DNA from: Cytobacillus purgationiresistens
Lineage (GTDB): Bacteria; Bacillota; Bacilli; Bacillales; Cytobacillaceae
Reading direction: 5' to 3'
Assembly (NCBI RefSeq): GCF_030813235.1
Contig: NZ_JAUSUB010000009.1
Span: forward strand, 1 to 64,000
DNA: 64,000 nt
Position numbers and translations under genes: made by a program. Positions 1 through 8,447 of the stretch are shown one piece after another (position 1 is the stretch's first letter; each line of letters starts with the position of its first letter). The notes under the pieces were generated by a model. It made no database searches and was not told where the DNA came from. It saw only the letters and a list, made by a program, of their open reading frames with translations.

Positions 1-410
1 GAGCTTTTCCTCACCATCCGGGCACTAGTTGCTCCATCTAGTTTACCCTCTTGAGCTTTTCCTCACCATCCGGGCACTAGTTGCTCCATCTAATTTACCC
101 TCTTGAGCTTTTCCTCGCCATCTGGGCACTAGTTGTTCCATCTAGTTTACCCTCTTGAGCTTTTCTTCACCATCCGGGCACTAGTTGCTCCATCTAGTTT
201 ACCCTCTTGAGCTTTTCCTCACCATCCGGGCACTAGTTGCTCCATCTAGTTTACCCTCTTGAGCTTTTCCTCACCATCCGGGCACTAGTTGCTCCATCTA
301 ATTAACCCTCTTGAGCTTTTCTTCACCATCCGGGCACTAGTTGCTCCATCTAATTAACCCTCTTGAGCTTTTCCTCACCACCCGGGCACTAGTTTCCAAT
401 CTAGTCCTTT
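1..410. repeat. Tandem array A, 52-bp unit, 8 copies
   Basis: Eight head-to-tail copies of a 52-bp unit; the CGGG (or TGGG) of successive copies falls at 19, 71, 123, 175, 227, 279, 331 and 383. The core reads CGGGCACTAGTTGCTC, then CATCTAGTTTACCCT, followed by a pyrimidine-rich linker. Within the core GGG-c-ACTAG can pair with CTAGT-tta-CCC around a 9-nt loop. The last copy is diverged. The array begins at the window edge, so more copies may lie to the left. The unit length is not a multiple of three and no reading frame runs through it, so it is not coding. It lies beyond the 3' end of the TauE gene. Confidence 0.95.
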
Positions 411-526
411 CCCTATCCTCGCCTTACTACAGGAGCATGATAACTAGCCTCACTTTATCCTCTTCAATATAAAACGAAGCTGATCATCGCATTACTTTTT
501 TTTCATCATTTTAACCCACCGCTATA

Positions 527-1396
527 TTAGCTTTCTTGTGACTGTACCTTATTCAAACGAATTTTAAAGAATGAAGTGATAAAGAAGAACAGAATAAATA
601 GTCCGACGACACTTAATCCTAAAATAGCTAGATGAAAAACTTTTAATATGACACTCGCTAAGGTTGAGAGATACAAACAACCGAGGAGGAGCGTAATTTC
701 TCTATTACTAAAGCTATTCGTCAGCTTTGCACCAAATTGTGATCCAATGAGGCCCCCAGCAAGCAGCACTAAGCCGACTTGATAATCAATTGCAACAGTG
801 GAAGCGTAGGAAAGAAATCCAGTTGTCACGATGAGAAGGACTGCAAACAGGCTTGTCCCTACGGCCTTTTTCGGGATAAATCCGAGCAAGGCTACAGTTA
901 GCGGCACCATGATAAATCCTCCACCGACGCCCATGGCTGTCGAAACGAAGCCAGCAAAAAAACCGATTGCAATCATTTTCAATATCATTGAAGCAGTTGA
1001 AGAAGCGGTTTGATTCTGCGTTTGCCCATTGCCCTGCTTCATCATCCTCAAGGCAAAATAGGAGAGCAATACAATATAAAGTAAAGGTATCGCCCATTCA
1101 TCCATCCCATTCCGTTCCAAAAATACCACGAATGGATGTGCGACCTGAGTTGCCGCAACTCCGCTTACACCAAGGATGATTCCCTCTTTCCATTTAATAT
1201 TCTTCAATTTAATATGAGCAGCAATACCTGATATAGAGCTGCCGATAGTAAACAAAAGGCTAGTAGCAATCGCTTCAATCGGCGGATACCCGATTAACAT
1301 GAGAAACGGTGTTAAAATAAACCCTCCACCAATACCGAAGAAACCTGACAGAACACTAATCAATCCACCTAATATAAAAAATAATATGTATTCCAT
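527..1396 (-). CDS. TauE/SafE family membrane transporter
   Basis: Predicted 289-residue polytopic membrane protein with two similar halves. Each half opens with the glycine motif typical of the TauE/SafE (sulfite exporter, COG0730) family: GIGGGF at residues 21-26 and MGVGGGF at 155-161. A short polar loop around residues 120-135 separates the halves. These proteins are thought to move small organosulfur or sulfite-like anions across the cytoplasmic membrane; the substrate cannot be read from sequence. The ATG at 1396 has GTGAGG upstream at good spacing. It is a single gene, divergent from the YqaA-like gene and followed on its own strand by tandem array A. Confidence 0.88.
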   Translation of the reverse strand: MEYILFFILGGLISVLSGFFGIGGGFILTPFLMLIGYPPIEAIATSLLFTIGSSISGIAAHIKLKNIKWKEGIILGVSGVAATQVAHPFVVFLERNGMDEWAIPLLYIVLLSYFALRMMKQGNGQTQNQTASSTASMILKMIAIGFFAGFVSTAMGVGGGFIMVPLTVALLGFIPKKAVGTSLFAVLLIVTTGFLSYASTVAIDYQVGLVLLAGGLIGSQFGAKLTNSFSNREITLLLGCLYLSTLASVILKVFHLAILGLSVVGLFILFFFITSFFKIRLNKVQSQES

Positions 1397-1561
1397 TTAA
1401 AAGACCTCACTTGAAATAATTACGACTCTAATAAGCAAACTCATATATTCTTCTTTTGATGACTCCATTGTACCTCCTAGTAATGAAATACGAAAGTGCA
1501 CATACAGTAATTAGTAGTGGACGAACTGTTCATCAACAAAGAATAAAGGGGAACGACGTGT

Positions 1562-2140
1562 ATGTCACAATTATTTGATGCGATTAAAGAATGGCTGATT
1601 GACTATGGGGTGTTTGGATTATTCTTTGTTTCATTTGCTGATTCATCCTTCCTGCCTATCCCTCCTGATGTGCTTCTCATCTCAATGGCTTTTGCCGCTC
1701 CCGAGAATGTGTTTTGGTACGCCTTTCTGACAACCTTTGCTTCAGTCGTTGGCGCGATATTTGGCTGGTATATTGGTCATAAACTTGGAAGACCAGTACT
1801 ATTACTTATTTTTTCAGAAGAGAAAATTAAGAAGGTTGAACATTATTTTAACAAATATGGTCCTGTAGCGATTTTAATTTCTGCCTTCACTCCTCTTCCT
1901 TATAAAGTCTTTACGATATTCGCCGGCATTTCAAAGATTCCTTTACGCATGCTTGTCACTTGGTCTATCGTCGGCAGAGGTGCCCGTTTTTTCTTGGAAG
2001 CAGCAATAATTGCCTTACTCGGTACTCAAGCTAAACCATTTTTCGAAGAGCATTTTTCAATGGTCACTATTAGTTTTGGTATCCTTTTTATCTGTTTATA
2101 CTTGATATATCTCGTATTTAGAAAAAGAAAGCTTGCTTGA
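1562..2140 (+). CDS. YqaA-type DedA/VTT-domain membrane protein
   Basis: 192 residues with about five hydrophobic segments. The N-terminal half contains the D-S-S-F-L-P-I-P-P-D motif (residues 27-36), and there is a GxxxG-rich helix and F-T-P-L-P-Y-K around residues 119-125. This matches the YqaA branch (COG1238) of the DedA/SNARE-associated VTT family. Family members act in the cytoplasmic membrane, some as lipid flippases or scramblases, but the role of the YqaA branch is not settled. The start at 1562 follows AAAGGGGAACG. It stands alone, upstream of dps. Confidence 0.82.
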   Translation: MSQLFDAIKEWLIDYGVFGLFFVSFADSSFLPIPPDVLLISMAFAAPENVFWYAFLTTFASVVGAIFGWYIGHKLGRPVLLLIFSEEKIKKVEHYFNKYGPVAILISAFTPLPYKVFTIFAGISKIPLRMLVTWSIVGRGARFFLEAAIIALLGTQAKPFFEEHFSMVTISFGILFICLYLIYLVFRKRKLA

Positions 2141-2163
2141 TTCAGATTAAAATAAATACTAGA

Positions 2164-2178
2164 TTATAATTATTTTAA
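2164..2178. promoter_or_regulatory. PerR box upstream of dps
   Basis: TTATAATTATTTTAA matches the 15-bp PerR operator (7-1-7 palindrome, TTATAATNATTATAA) at 14 of 15 positions. It lies just upstream of a TTGATT...TATAAT promoter and 70 bp before the miniferritin start, a place where PerR controls mrgA/dps-type genes in Bacillus. It implies derepression by hydrogen peroxide. Confidence 0.75.
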
Positions 2179-2185
2179 ATAAGTA

Positions 2186-2213
2186 TTGATTTTAAAATAG
2201 AAACTGTTATAAT
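2186..2213 (+). promoter_or_regulatory. SigA-type promoter of dps
   Basis: -35 TTGATT at 2186-2191 and -10 TATAAT at 2208-2213, spacer 16 bp, about 35 bp before the dps start. The PerR box lies immediately upstream. Confidence 0.65.
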
Positions 2214-2247
2214 TAATTCATAAGCAAATATGAGAGGAATGGTAAAT

Positions 2248-2709
2248 ATGAATCAAGTACAAACAGCACCAATTACTAAATTACAAGCTGCATTAAATAC
2301 ACAAGTTGCTAACTGGAGCGTTTTATATACTAAGCTGCATCGTTATCACTGGTATGTGAAGGGTCCACACTTCTTTACCCTTCATGAAAAGTTTGAGGAA
2401 TTATACAATGAGGCTGCAAATATTGTGGATGAAGCAGCTGAGCGCCTTCTTACTATCGGTGGAGAACCCATTGCTACTATGGGTGAATATCTGCAAGCAA
2501 CAACATTAGCTGAAACGAATCACGAGAAAACAGCTAACGAAATGGTTGCCAGTTTAATAGCAGACTATAAGCAGTTAAGAGAAGAACTATATGCGTTAGC
2601 TTCCCTTGCAGAAGATGAGCAAGCTCCAGCAACGAATGATTTCGCGGTTGGGTTAATCGCATCAATTGATCAGCATATATGGATGTTCCATGCGTATTTA
2701 GGTGAATAA
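2248..2709 (+). CDS. dps: Dps/MrgA-family ferritin-like DNA-binding protein
   Basis: 153-residue miniferritin. The ferroxidase signature of the family is visible: H31 and H34 followed by W-Y-V-K-G-P-H-F-F-T-L-H-E-K-F-E-E, then the D-E-A-A-E-R helix around residues 61-66. The protein stores iron and protects DNA from peroxide as a dodecamer in the cytoplasm. The start is ATG 2248, with GAGAGGA 9 nt upstream; an in-frame ATG at 2230 overlaps that ribosome site and is unlikely. A PerR box and promoter lie upstream, and a strong hairpin terminator follows directly. Confidence 0.93.
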   Translation: MNQVQTAPITKLQAALNTQVANWSVLYTKLHRYHWYVKGPHFFTLHEKFEELYNEAANIVDEAAERLLTIGGEPIATMGEYLQATTLAETNHEKTANEMVASLIADYKQLREELYALASLAEDEQAPATNDFAVGLIASIDQHIWMFHAYLGE

Positions 2710-2720
2710 TCTTCTTTATA

Positions 2721-2768
2721 AGAGAGACCAATCTCAAAAATCGACTTTTTGAGATTGGTCTCTTTTTG
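2721..2768 (+). terminator. Terminator after dps
   Basis: A very long perfect stem, starting AGAGACCAATCTC and closing GAGATTGGTCTCT, extended by A5/T5 next to a short loop, followed by a T run. Confidence 0.9.
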
Positions 2769-2971
2769 ACTTATTCTTCCGATATCTATTAAAATCCAGC
2801 GAAATTGGTGTTTTACCCAGCCAAATCCCCAATTCCTTTGCCTTTCTTCCTTTTACCTCCTCGTTAGTATCAATTACATACTTTTTATTTTTCCTTTTCA
2901 TAACCACTGACCTTTGATTAGAAAAAATGATATGATAGGTCCGTCAACTAGATTAATAAGGAGTCTTGGAT

Positions 2972-3865
2972 ATGAACAACTTGAAATACTCACTATATAT
3001 TCTCATCGGTGCATGCAGCTATGGGATATTGGCCTCCATTGTCAAACTCGGACTTGGGGCTGGCTTTGCCGTACATGAACTGACAAGCAGCCAATATTTA
3101 TTTGGACTCACTTTACTTATTCTCGTTCTTCCTTTTGTAAAAAAGGTCAAGATATCATTTAAAAAAATTGGAGCGCTTATGCTTACCGGGACAGCCTTAA
3201 GTCTTACAGGTATTTTATATGGGCTAAGCCTTGAAAGAAACCCCGCCTCTATCGCGGTTGTCCTGCTCTTTCAATTCACATGGATTGGTATATTGCTAGA
3301 ATCAGTATATCTGAAAAAGATGCCAAGCAAAATGAAAGTAATATCCGCACTATTCTTGATTATTGGAACCGTGTTTGCGAGCAATATTGTCTCCGGAGGC
3401 ATACACTCTATCGCTTTGGATGGACTGATTTATGGAGTATTATCAGCAGTTACCTTCGCTTTATTCATTTTCTTTAGTGGAAAGGTTGCAACGGATATCC
3501 CTACTATCCAAAGAAGTGTCTTTATTTCATTAGGAGGCTTATGCATACTCATTCTCATCTTTGGGTCACGAGTTGCAGATACCGGCATTGATTTTGGCGG
3601 GATTTGGCCTTATGGCTTAATGATGGCATTCTTTGGGGTTATCCTGCCGATCGTGCTCTTTGCACTCGGTACACCGCATATCGATTCTGGATTAGCGACC
3701 ATTGTTGGTTCTGCGGAACTTCCTGCAGCAGTTCTTGCAGCGATGTTGATTTTAGGGGAACAAATCTCACAGGCACAAATCATCGGAATTGTGATTATAT
3801 TAATCGGGATTTGCCTCCCGCAATTTCAGCTATATAAATCACAACAAAATCGTTATAGCACTTAA
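2972..3865 (+). CDS. EamA/DMT-family transporter
   Basis: 297 residues with about ten hydrophobic helices in two EamA repeats of five, the layout of the drug/metabolite transporter superfamily. The family moves amino acids, nucleosides or related metabolites across the cytoplasmic membrane; the substrate is not predictable. ATG 2972 is preferred because AAGGAG lies 8 nt upstream; an in-frame TTG at 2966 would be only 2 nt from it. Single gene, closed by a hairpin terminator. Confidence 0.85.
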   Translation: MNNLKYSLYILIGACSYGILASIVKLGLGAGFAVHELTSSQYLFGLTLLILVLPFVKKVKISFKKIGALMLTGTALSLTGILYGLSLERNPASIAVVLLFQFTWIGILLESVYLKKMPSKMKVISALFLIIGTVFASNIVSGGIHSIALDGLIYGVLSAVTFALFIFFSGKVATDIPTIQRSVFISLGGLCILILIFGSRVADTGIDFGGIWPYGLMMAFFGVILPIVLFALGTPHIDSGLATIVGSAELPAAVLAAMLILGEQISQAQIIGIVIILIGICLPQFQLYKSQQNRYST

Positions 3866-3867
3866 TT

Positions 3868-3894
3868 AAAGGAGGGATTTCCCTCCTTTTTATT
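3868..3894 (+). terminator. Terminator after EamA gene
   Basis: AAAGGAGGG-attt-CCCTCCTTTTT hairpin with T run immediately after the stop codon. Confidence 0.85.
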
Positions 3895-3924
3895 GAATTA
3901 TAAAAGAGTAAAGGAGGGCTCATA

Positions 3925-4515
3925 TTGAATCATTCACTTTTTAAAGACATCATACAATCCGAGGATGAGCTGCGTTCATTATTCGATCAACCTGGAAAAG
4001 CCGCTGCCAACAAAATCATTAATGAAATAGATGAACATTGCAGAGATTTTATCGCTAAATCCCCTATGTTATTTCTTTCAACCGCCCATGCGGATGGTAG
4101 ATGTGACAACTCTCCAAGAGGAGACGAAGCAGGGTTTGTACATATAATGGATGCACAACATCTTGTTATTCCAGAGCGCCCGGGTAATCGACGCTTAGAT
4201 AGTATCAGCAATATTTTAACCAACCCTAATGTTGGCTTGTTGTTTATTATCCCTAGATTAGAGGAAACTTTAAGGATTAATGGGAAGGCAACCATTATTC
4301 GTGATGCTGGTATCCTAGAAAAAATGGCCTTAAACGGAATCGCACCGAAACTAGGAATTGCTGTAAAGGTAGAGGAATGCTTTATCCATTGCGCCAAATC
4401 GTTTAAGCGTTCAGAACTTTGGAATCCTGAAAGCTGGGATGAAAAGGATAACCTCCCTACCCCATCAAAAATGCTTGCTGCTCATGTGAAGAAGAATACT
4501 GAAATACAGGCCTAA
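3925..4515 (+). CDS. Pyridoxamine 5'-phosphate oxidase-like FMN-binding protein
   Basis: 196 residues. The middle part carries the split-barrel signature seen in MSMEG_1061-type PNPOx-like proteins: L-F-L-S-T-A-H-A-D-G near residues 49-58, then S-P-R-G-D, V-I-P-E-R-P-G-N-R-R around 82-91, and L-R-I-N-G-K-A. The proteins bind flavin and are usually small redox enzymes of unknown substrate; this is unlikely to be the true PdxH. The start is TTG 3925, with AAGGAGG 7 nt upstream. It stands alone between two terminators. Confidence 0.8.
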   Translation: MNHSLFKDIIQSEDELRSLFDQPGKAAANKIINEIDEHCRDFIAKSPMLFLSTAHADGRCDNSPRGDEAGFVHIMDAQHLVIPERPGNRRLDSISNILTNPNVGLLFIIPRLEETLRINGKATIIRDAGILEKMALNGIAPKLGIAVKVEECFIHCAKSFKRSELWNPESWDEKDNLPTPSKMLAAHVKKNTEIQA

Positions 4516-4535
4516 TAAGGATTCCACAGTACAAA

Positions 4536-4570
4536 GACCATTCTACTATCATTACAAGAATGGTCCTTTT
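4536..4570 (+). terminator. Terminator after PNPOx-like gene
   Basis: GACCATTC at 4536-4543 pairs with GAATGGTC at 4558-4565, followed by CTTTT. It may also serve the converging GNAT gene. Confidence 0.75.
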
Positions 4571-4582
4571 CATGTAAACTGG

Positions 4583-5041
4583 CTACAAATGAAGCTTCAA
4601 CCCTTGATGTGTGGCTTGGAACCCTAAGTCTTCATAAAATCGCAAAGCTTCTTCTCTTTTATTATCAGTTGTCAGCTGCACAATGCGACACCCCCTCTTC
4701 TTTGCCCGCTCAATGGCCCAGCTAATTAACTGGTGCCCGAGTTGCTGCCCGCGAACGTGAGCCGCTATTCTTACGCCTTCAATTGTTGCCCTCCATGAAC
4801 CTTGATGTGTGAGATAAGGGGTAAAGGTAAGTTGCTGAACCCCAACCATTTCATTTTTCCACTCAGCAACGATGAGTTCATTATTAGGATCAACTTGAAT
4901 GGCATAGAATGCTTTCCGATAACTTTCAGGCAAGGGATATACCAATGTTTCTCTCCCGCTCCCAAGCTTATCATCTGCCAGCATTTCTACTATTCTTTCT
5001 AAATCATCTTCTTCTGCCTGCCTAAAACAGATTTCTTCCAT
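4583..5041 (-). CDS. GNAT-family N-acetyltransferase
   Basis: 152 residues with the GNAT fold pattern. The acetyl-CoA pyrophosphate loop is V-R-G-Q-Q-L-G-H-Q-L (around residues 95-104), followed by the A-x-x-R-G-C helix-strand and F-Y-E-D-L-G-F near the C-terminus. The acceptor substrate is unknown. Start ATG 5041 with AAAGGAGGGAG upstream. Single gene converging on the PNPOx-like gene. Confidence 0.85.
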   Translation of the reverse strand: MEEICFRQAEEDDLERIVEMLADDKLGSGRETLVYPLPESYRKAFYAIQVDPNNELIVAEWKNEMVGVQQLTFTPYLTHQGSWRATIEGVRIAAHVRGQQLGHQLISWAIERAKKRGCRIVQLTTDNKREEALRFYEDLGFQATHQGLKLHL

Positions 5042-5172
5042 AGCTCTCCCTCCTTTTTAACTTATGATACCTTCCATTTAATCATAAGTTAATTCACATC
5101 TTTCAATAACTTTACATAAGTTTTTCTTATCAAATAAACCTAGTTACTGTCTCTATTGCTCCTATAACATAA

Positions 5173-5198
5173 AAAGGAGCTGTCTCATGACAGCTCCC
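5173..5198 (-). terminator. Terminator after M15 peptidase gene
   Basis: On the minus strand GGAGCTGTC (5197-5189) pairs with GACAGCTCC (5184-5176) around TGAG, followed by a T run. Confidence 0.85.
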
Positions 5199-5205
5199 AT
5201 TATTT

Positions 5206-5931
5206 TTATTCCCACCACCATGCTTGTGAACCATAAGAATATTCAGCACGGCTATCCAAGTGAACAAAGCCGCTCTCGTTATACATACCACTGAACCCAG
5301 AAGTTTTCGCATAATTTTTCGCTGTAGCAGTTGATACGCCAGAGATGTTAATATCAGCAGCAATACCATACATATGCTGGCTATTCGAGGCACCGCCTAC
5401 ATTACTATTATGCGAGACACTACGGAAACCTGAGTTAATCGTAATCGCTTTATTTCCTGCCTTTACTCTGATCGCTTCTAGCTTATACATTAGACGGCGG
5501 ATATTCTCTTTTACTGTCGCTTCTGGAACCTTACCGTTCCTAAATCCACTGCCATCCTTCGAGTGAAATTCACTATAGTTGAAGTTTTTTGTTCCTGTAG
5601 AAGTTTCCAATGCGTTTAACTTTGCGTGTGTTGCAGGACCTGCAATTCCATCTGCCGATAATCCGTAGGCACGTTGAAATCTTTTTACAGCAGCGGTTGT
5701 TCCTGGACCAAACTGTCCATCAACAGCTACAAATGTTTGTGAAGCTGAATCTGCAGCCCATCCAGCAACACGGATTTGTAACTCTCTCACATCTGCGCCA
5801 CTCGACCCTTCACTCAATGTCCGATTCCATGAATAAGCCTCTGCATCTGTGGTTGAAATCAAGGATAATGCAAGGGTGAACAACAAAGCCAAACCTAACG
5901 TTCCAATTGTTCTTTGCACCATTTTCATCAT
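5206..5931 (-). CDS. Secreted peptidoglycan-binding M15 D,D-carboxypeptidase
   Basis: 241 residues. An N-terminal signal peptide (hydrophobic core about residues 9-28, ending near A-E-A) is followed by a PG_binding_1 domain (S-G-A-D-V-R-E-L-Q, then F-G-P-G-T-T-A-A-V-K-R-F-Q). A peptidase M15 catalytic domain with zinc-site motifs S-Q-H-M-Y-G-I-A-A-D-I and F-V-H-L-D comes last. It resembles the Streptomyces albus G zinc carboxypeptidase and should trim D-Ala-D-Ala ends of wall peptides outside the membrane. ATG 5931 is chosen because AAGGAG lies 10 nt upstream; an in-frame TTG at 5940 is too close to it. Confidence 0.88.
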   Translation of the reverse strand: MMKMVQRTIGTLGLALLFTLALSLISTTDAEAYSWNRTLSEGSSGADVRELQIRVAGWAADSASQTFVAVDGQFGPGTTAAVKRFQRAYGLSADGIAGPATHAKLNALETSTGTKNFNYSEFHSKDGSGFRNGKVPEATVKENIRRLMYKLEAIRVKAGNKAITINSGFRSVSHNSNVGGASNSQHMYGIAADINISGVSTATAKNYAKTSGFSGMYNESGFVHLDSRAEYSYGSQAWWWE

Positions 5932-6248
5932 ATCTACCAAACTCCTTTTCTCTTGAGTATGAAAGATTATGTTTCTCTAGAAGAAAATGCTTTCTACCAT
6001 CTAGCATATATCATTTCAAAATATTGTGAATATGAAGATAATACTGATTTTTCTATGCGACTTTAGATAGTACTCTCTCGACATTTCTCTACACTCGATT
6101 AGACAAAATGCACGCTGATTCATGATAAATTGATAAATTCACACCTATTTCTTTCTTCCTCTTTTTTCTATTTAAAAGTTTATCTGTTATTTTGTCGGGT
6201 AAAGAATGGTTAAGAAAATTACTAATTTACTAGAGGAGTGATGAGATT
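5932..6248. other. Divergent intergenic region, 317 bp
   Basis: AT-rich upstream DNA between the M15 peptidase and the mechanosensitive-type gene. Apart from the SigB-like promoter listed separately and the two ribosome sites, I see no gene, repeat or structured RNA here. Confidence 0.6.
6178..6202 (+). promoter_or_regulatory. Possible SigB promoter
   Basis: GTTTAT at 6178-6183 and GGGTAA at 6197-6202 with a 13-bp spacer resemble the Bacillus general-stress sigma-B consensus (GTTTAA, 12-15 bp, GGGTAT). The -10 lies about 46 bp before the TTG start of the membrane protein gene. Confidence 0.45.
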
Positions 6249-7853
6249 TTGGTATATCCGAATATATGGGACAGTCTAAACTACTACATAGCGAAACTGC
6301 CTGATTTATTATTCGCCTTCATTGTCTTATTAATTGGTTGGATGATTGCAAAATTTGTGGAGAAAGCCGTTCTTAAAGCGCTGAATAAAGTGAAATTAGA
6401 TAGCTGGGTTTATCCTGAAGGAACTGAAAGAAAGTATTCCTCGGAGAAGATCATTAGTAAAGTAATCTATTACTTAATCCTTGTGTTCGCGTTTATCTTA
6501 TTCTTTAATATTCTTGACCTAAGCATCATTGCCTCCCCACTCGTTGGCATGCTTACTACCATCATGGACGCCATTCCTAGTGTATTAAAAGCAGCACTCG
6601 TTCTTTTATTTGCATGGTTGATTGCAGCTACTCTAAGCTATCTTATAAAAAAAGGCGGAAAAACACTTAAAATCCATGAACTTTTTAGTAAATGGAAATT
6701 GACAGATAAAGTGAAAGAACCTGCTATAGTAATCGATCAAGCTGCAAAAATTGTATTTTATCTTGTATTGCTTATCTTTTTACCAGCGGTATTGGATGCA
6801 TTGAGCTTACATGGCATTGCTGGCCCATTTAGCAGCATGTTAAATAGCCTTCTTGCTTTCTTACCAAAATTGATTGCAGCTACTCTGATTTTATTAGTAG
6901 GTTGGTTTATTGCAAAAATTGTCCGGAATATTGTGACGAACTTCCTTGATGTTATCGGTATGGAAAGATTAACAAACAAATTAGGGCTCTCTCGCCTATT
7001 TGAAGGTACAAGCCTTGCAGCTGTTATCGGAACCGTTGTTTATGTACTCATTTTAATCCCAACAGTCATTTCTGCATTGGAGCAATTAGACATCACAGGT
7101 ATCTCTGCTCCAGCAATTGCCATGCTCACTCATGTCATGACGATGATTCCAAACATCGCAGCAGCTATCTTCTTCGTACTCATCGGTGTCTGGCTTGGTA
7201 AATGGGTGAAGGATTTAATCACAGGATTACTTGCACGTATTGGTCTAGATTCTTACTTTAAAGGAATGGGCTTGAAAAGTTCGAGCAATGTAAGTATTAC
7301 ACAAGTTGTCGGTACGATCGTCCAAATTCTCGTTGTTGTGTTATTCGTAGTACAAGCCTTGAATATTCTTGGTTTAACATTCCTTGTGACTCTATCATCT
7401 GGAGTCATTGCATACCTGCCTCATGTATTAGCAGCATTAGTCATTATCGGAGTCGGACTATGGCTAGGTAAGCTAGTGAACCGTCTATTGCTCTCCTTGC
7501 TTCAAGGTCCGCACAACCGTTTCTTAGCTGCAATTGCTCAAATTGCGATTGTTGCGACAGCCATCTTTATGGGGCTTGATCAATTAGGTATTGCCGCATC
7601 AATTGTGAACTCTGCATTCATCTTATTATTAGGTGGATTAGCACTAGCCTTTGGATTAGCCTTTGGACTCGGCGGAAAAGAATTTGCTTCAAAATACCTC
7701 CAAAAGCTTGACCAAAGAATTGAAGAAACAAAAATCAACCAAAATGCTGACACAAAAGGTGTAGTAAAGGACGCTCTTGGTACACACCCTATGGGTTCCC
7801 AAACGGATATACAAACAAATATAAGTGATACTGACGATCCAACTAAGCTATAA
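6249..7853 (+). CDS. Mechanosensitive-channel-like protein with five TM-helix repeats
   Basis: 534 residues, largely membrane-embedded. Five copies of a motif of the form (L/I)P-x(2)-(I/L)-x-A-(A/T)-x-(L/I)-(I/L)-x-G-W-x-(I/G)-(A/G)-K begin near residues 17, 109, 205, 300 and 390, one every 91-96 residues, as in the 'conserved TM helix' (PF05552) family related to MscS. A glycine- and alanine-rich helix (residues 457-480, ending G-L-G-G-K-E-F-A) resembles the MscS pore helix, but the cytoplasmic beta domain is missing and only a polar tail of about 50 residues follows. A role in osmotic or tension sensing is inferred. TTG 6249 follows TAGAGGAGTG. Confidence 0.8.
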   Translation: MVYPNIWDSLNYYIAKLPDLLFAFIVLLIGWMIAKFVEKAVLKALNKVKLDSWVYPEGTERKYSSEKIISKVIYYLILVFAFILFFNILDLSIIASPLVGMLTTIMDAIPSVLKAALVLLFAWLIAATLSYLIKKGGKTLKIHELFSKWKLTDKVKEPAIVIDQAAKIVFYLVLLIFLPAVLDALSLHGIAGPFSSMLNSLLAFLPKLIAATLILLVGWFIAKIVRNIVTNFLDVIGMERLTNKLGLSRLFEGTSLAAVIGTVVYVLILIPTVISALEQLDITGISAPAIAMLTHVMTMIPNIAAAIFFVLIGVWLGKWVKDLITGLLARIGLDSYFKGMGLKSSSNVSITQVVGTIVQILVVVLFVVQALNILGLTFLVTLSSGVIAYLPHVLAALVIIGVGLWLGKLVNRLLLSLLQGPHNRFLAAIAQIAIVATAIFMGLDQLGIAASIVNSAFILLLGGLALAFGLAFGLGGKEFASKYLQKLDQRIEETKINQNADTKGVVKDALGTHPMGSQTDIQTNISDTDDPTKL

Positions 7854-7865
7854 TCTTCTTAATAA

Positions 7866-7901
7866 AAATAACACGCTTAACTGCAGCGTGTTATTTTTTT
7901 A
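7866..7901 (+). terminator. Terminator after TM-helix gene
   Basis: AATAACACGC (7867-7876) pairs with GCGTGTTATT (7886-7895), followed by T7. Confidence 0.9.
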
Positions 7902-7990
7902 GTAATTAACGCATTTCCCTTCCAAAATACCCGTTAAGAAAGTATGATATAGATACTAAACAAAACCGATGAGAAAGGTTGGTTTTTTAA

Positions 7991-8416
7991 ATGGAAACTA
8001 CCATACACTCGATTCCGCGACCGCTCGTGAAGACAAATCAATGGGTGATTGTTGGAAGTGTTGTGCTTACTTGGATTACAGGGCAGGTTTGGATTTTGGC
8101 TATCCCTTTGATTGCAGGCCTAATAGGCTTAATCTTTGGAACGAATCCCATCATGAGCCTTGCAAAATTATTTCTTAAGAAACACCCGACTGAGTATATT
8201 CCTGAAGACCGCGACCAGCAACAATTTAATCAAACGATTGCAGTTGTTTGTTTAGCCATTGGTCTAATTAGCTTCTTATTGGGCTGGACAATCGTCGGAT
8301 ATATCTTTACAGTTATGGTTGGATTAGCAGCATTTATTGCCATCCTTGGATTCTGTATTGGCTGTTTTATACATTTTCAGTTGAATCAATATAAATATAG
8401 AAGATCATTAAAATAA
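7991..8416 (+). CDS. DUF4395 family membrane protein
   Basis: 141 residues. It opens with I-P-R-P-L-V-K-T-N-Q, typical of DUF4395, and has four hydrophobic segments grouped in two pairs (about residues 20-50 and 80-130). Function is unknown. The start ATG 7991 follows GAGAAAGGTTGG. Single gene sharing a bidirectional terminator with the converging kinase gene. Confidence 0.75.
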   Translation: METTIHSIPRPLVKTNQWVIVGSVVLTWITGQVWILAIPLIAGLIGLIFGTNPIMSLAKLFLKKHPTEYIPEDRDQQQFNQTIAVVCLAIGLISFLLGWTIVGYIFTVMVGLAAFIAILGFCIGCFIHFQLNQYKYRRSLK

Positions 8417-8417
8417 A

Positions 8418-8446
8418 AGAACAGCATCCGATTGAGATGCTGTTCT
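8418..8446. terminator. Bidirectional terminator
   Basis: AGAACAGCATC (8418-8428) pairs with GATGCTGTTCT (8436-8446), flanked by A-rich and T-rich ends, between two convergent genes. Confidence 0.85.
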
Positions 8447-8447
8447 T

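Noticed and set aside
1-410. CRISPR array
   Set aside because: The whole 52-bp unit is conserved between copies; there are no unique spacers and no cas genes. The same holds for the arrays near 37.5 and 53.2 kb.
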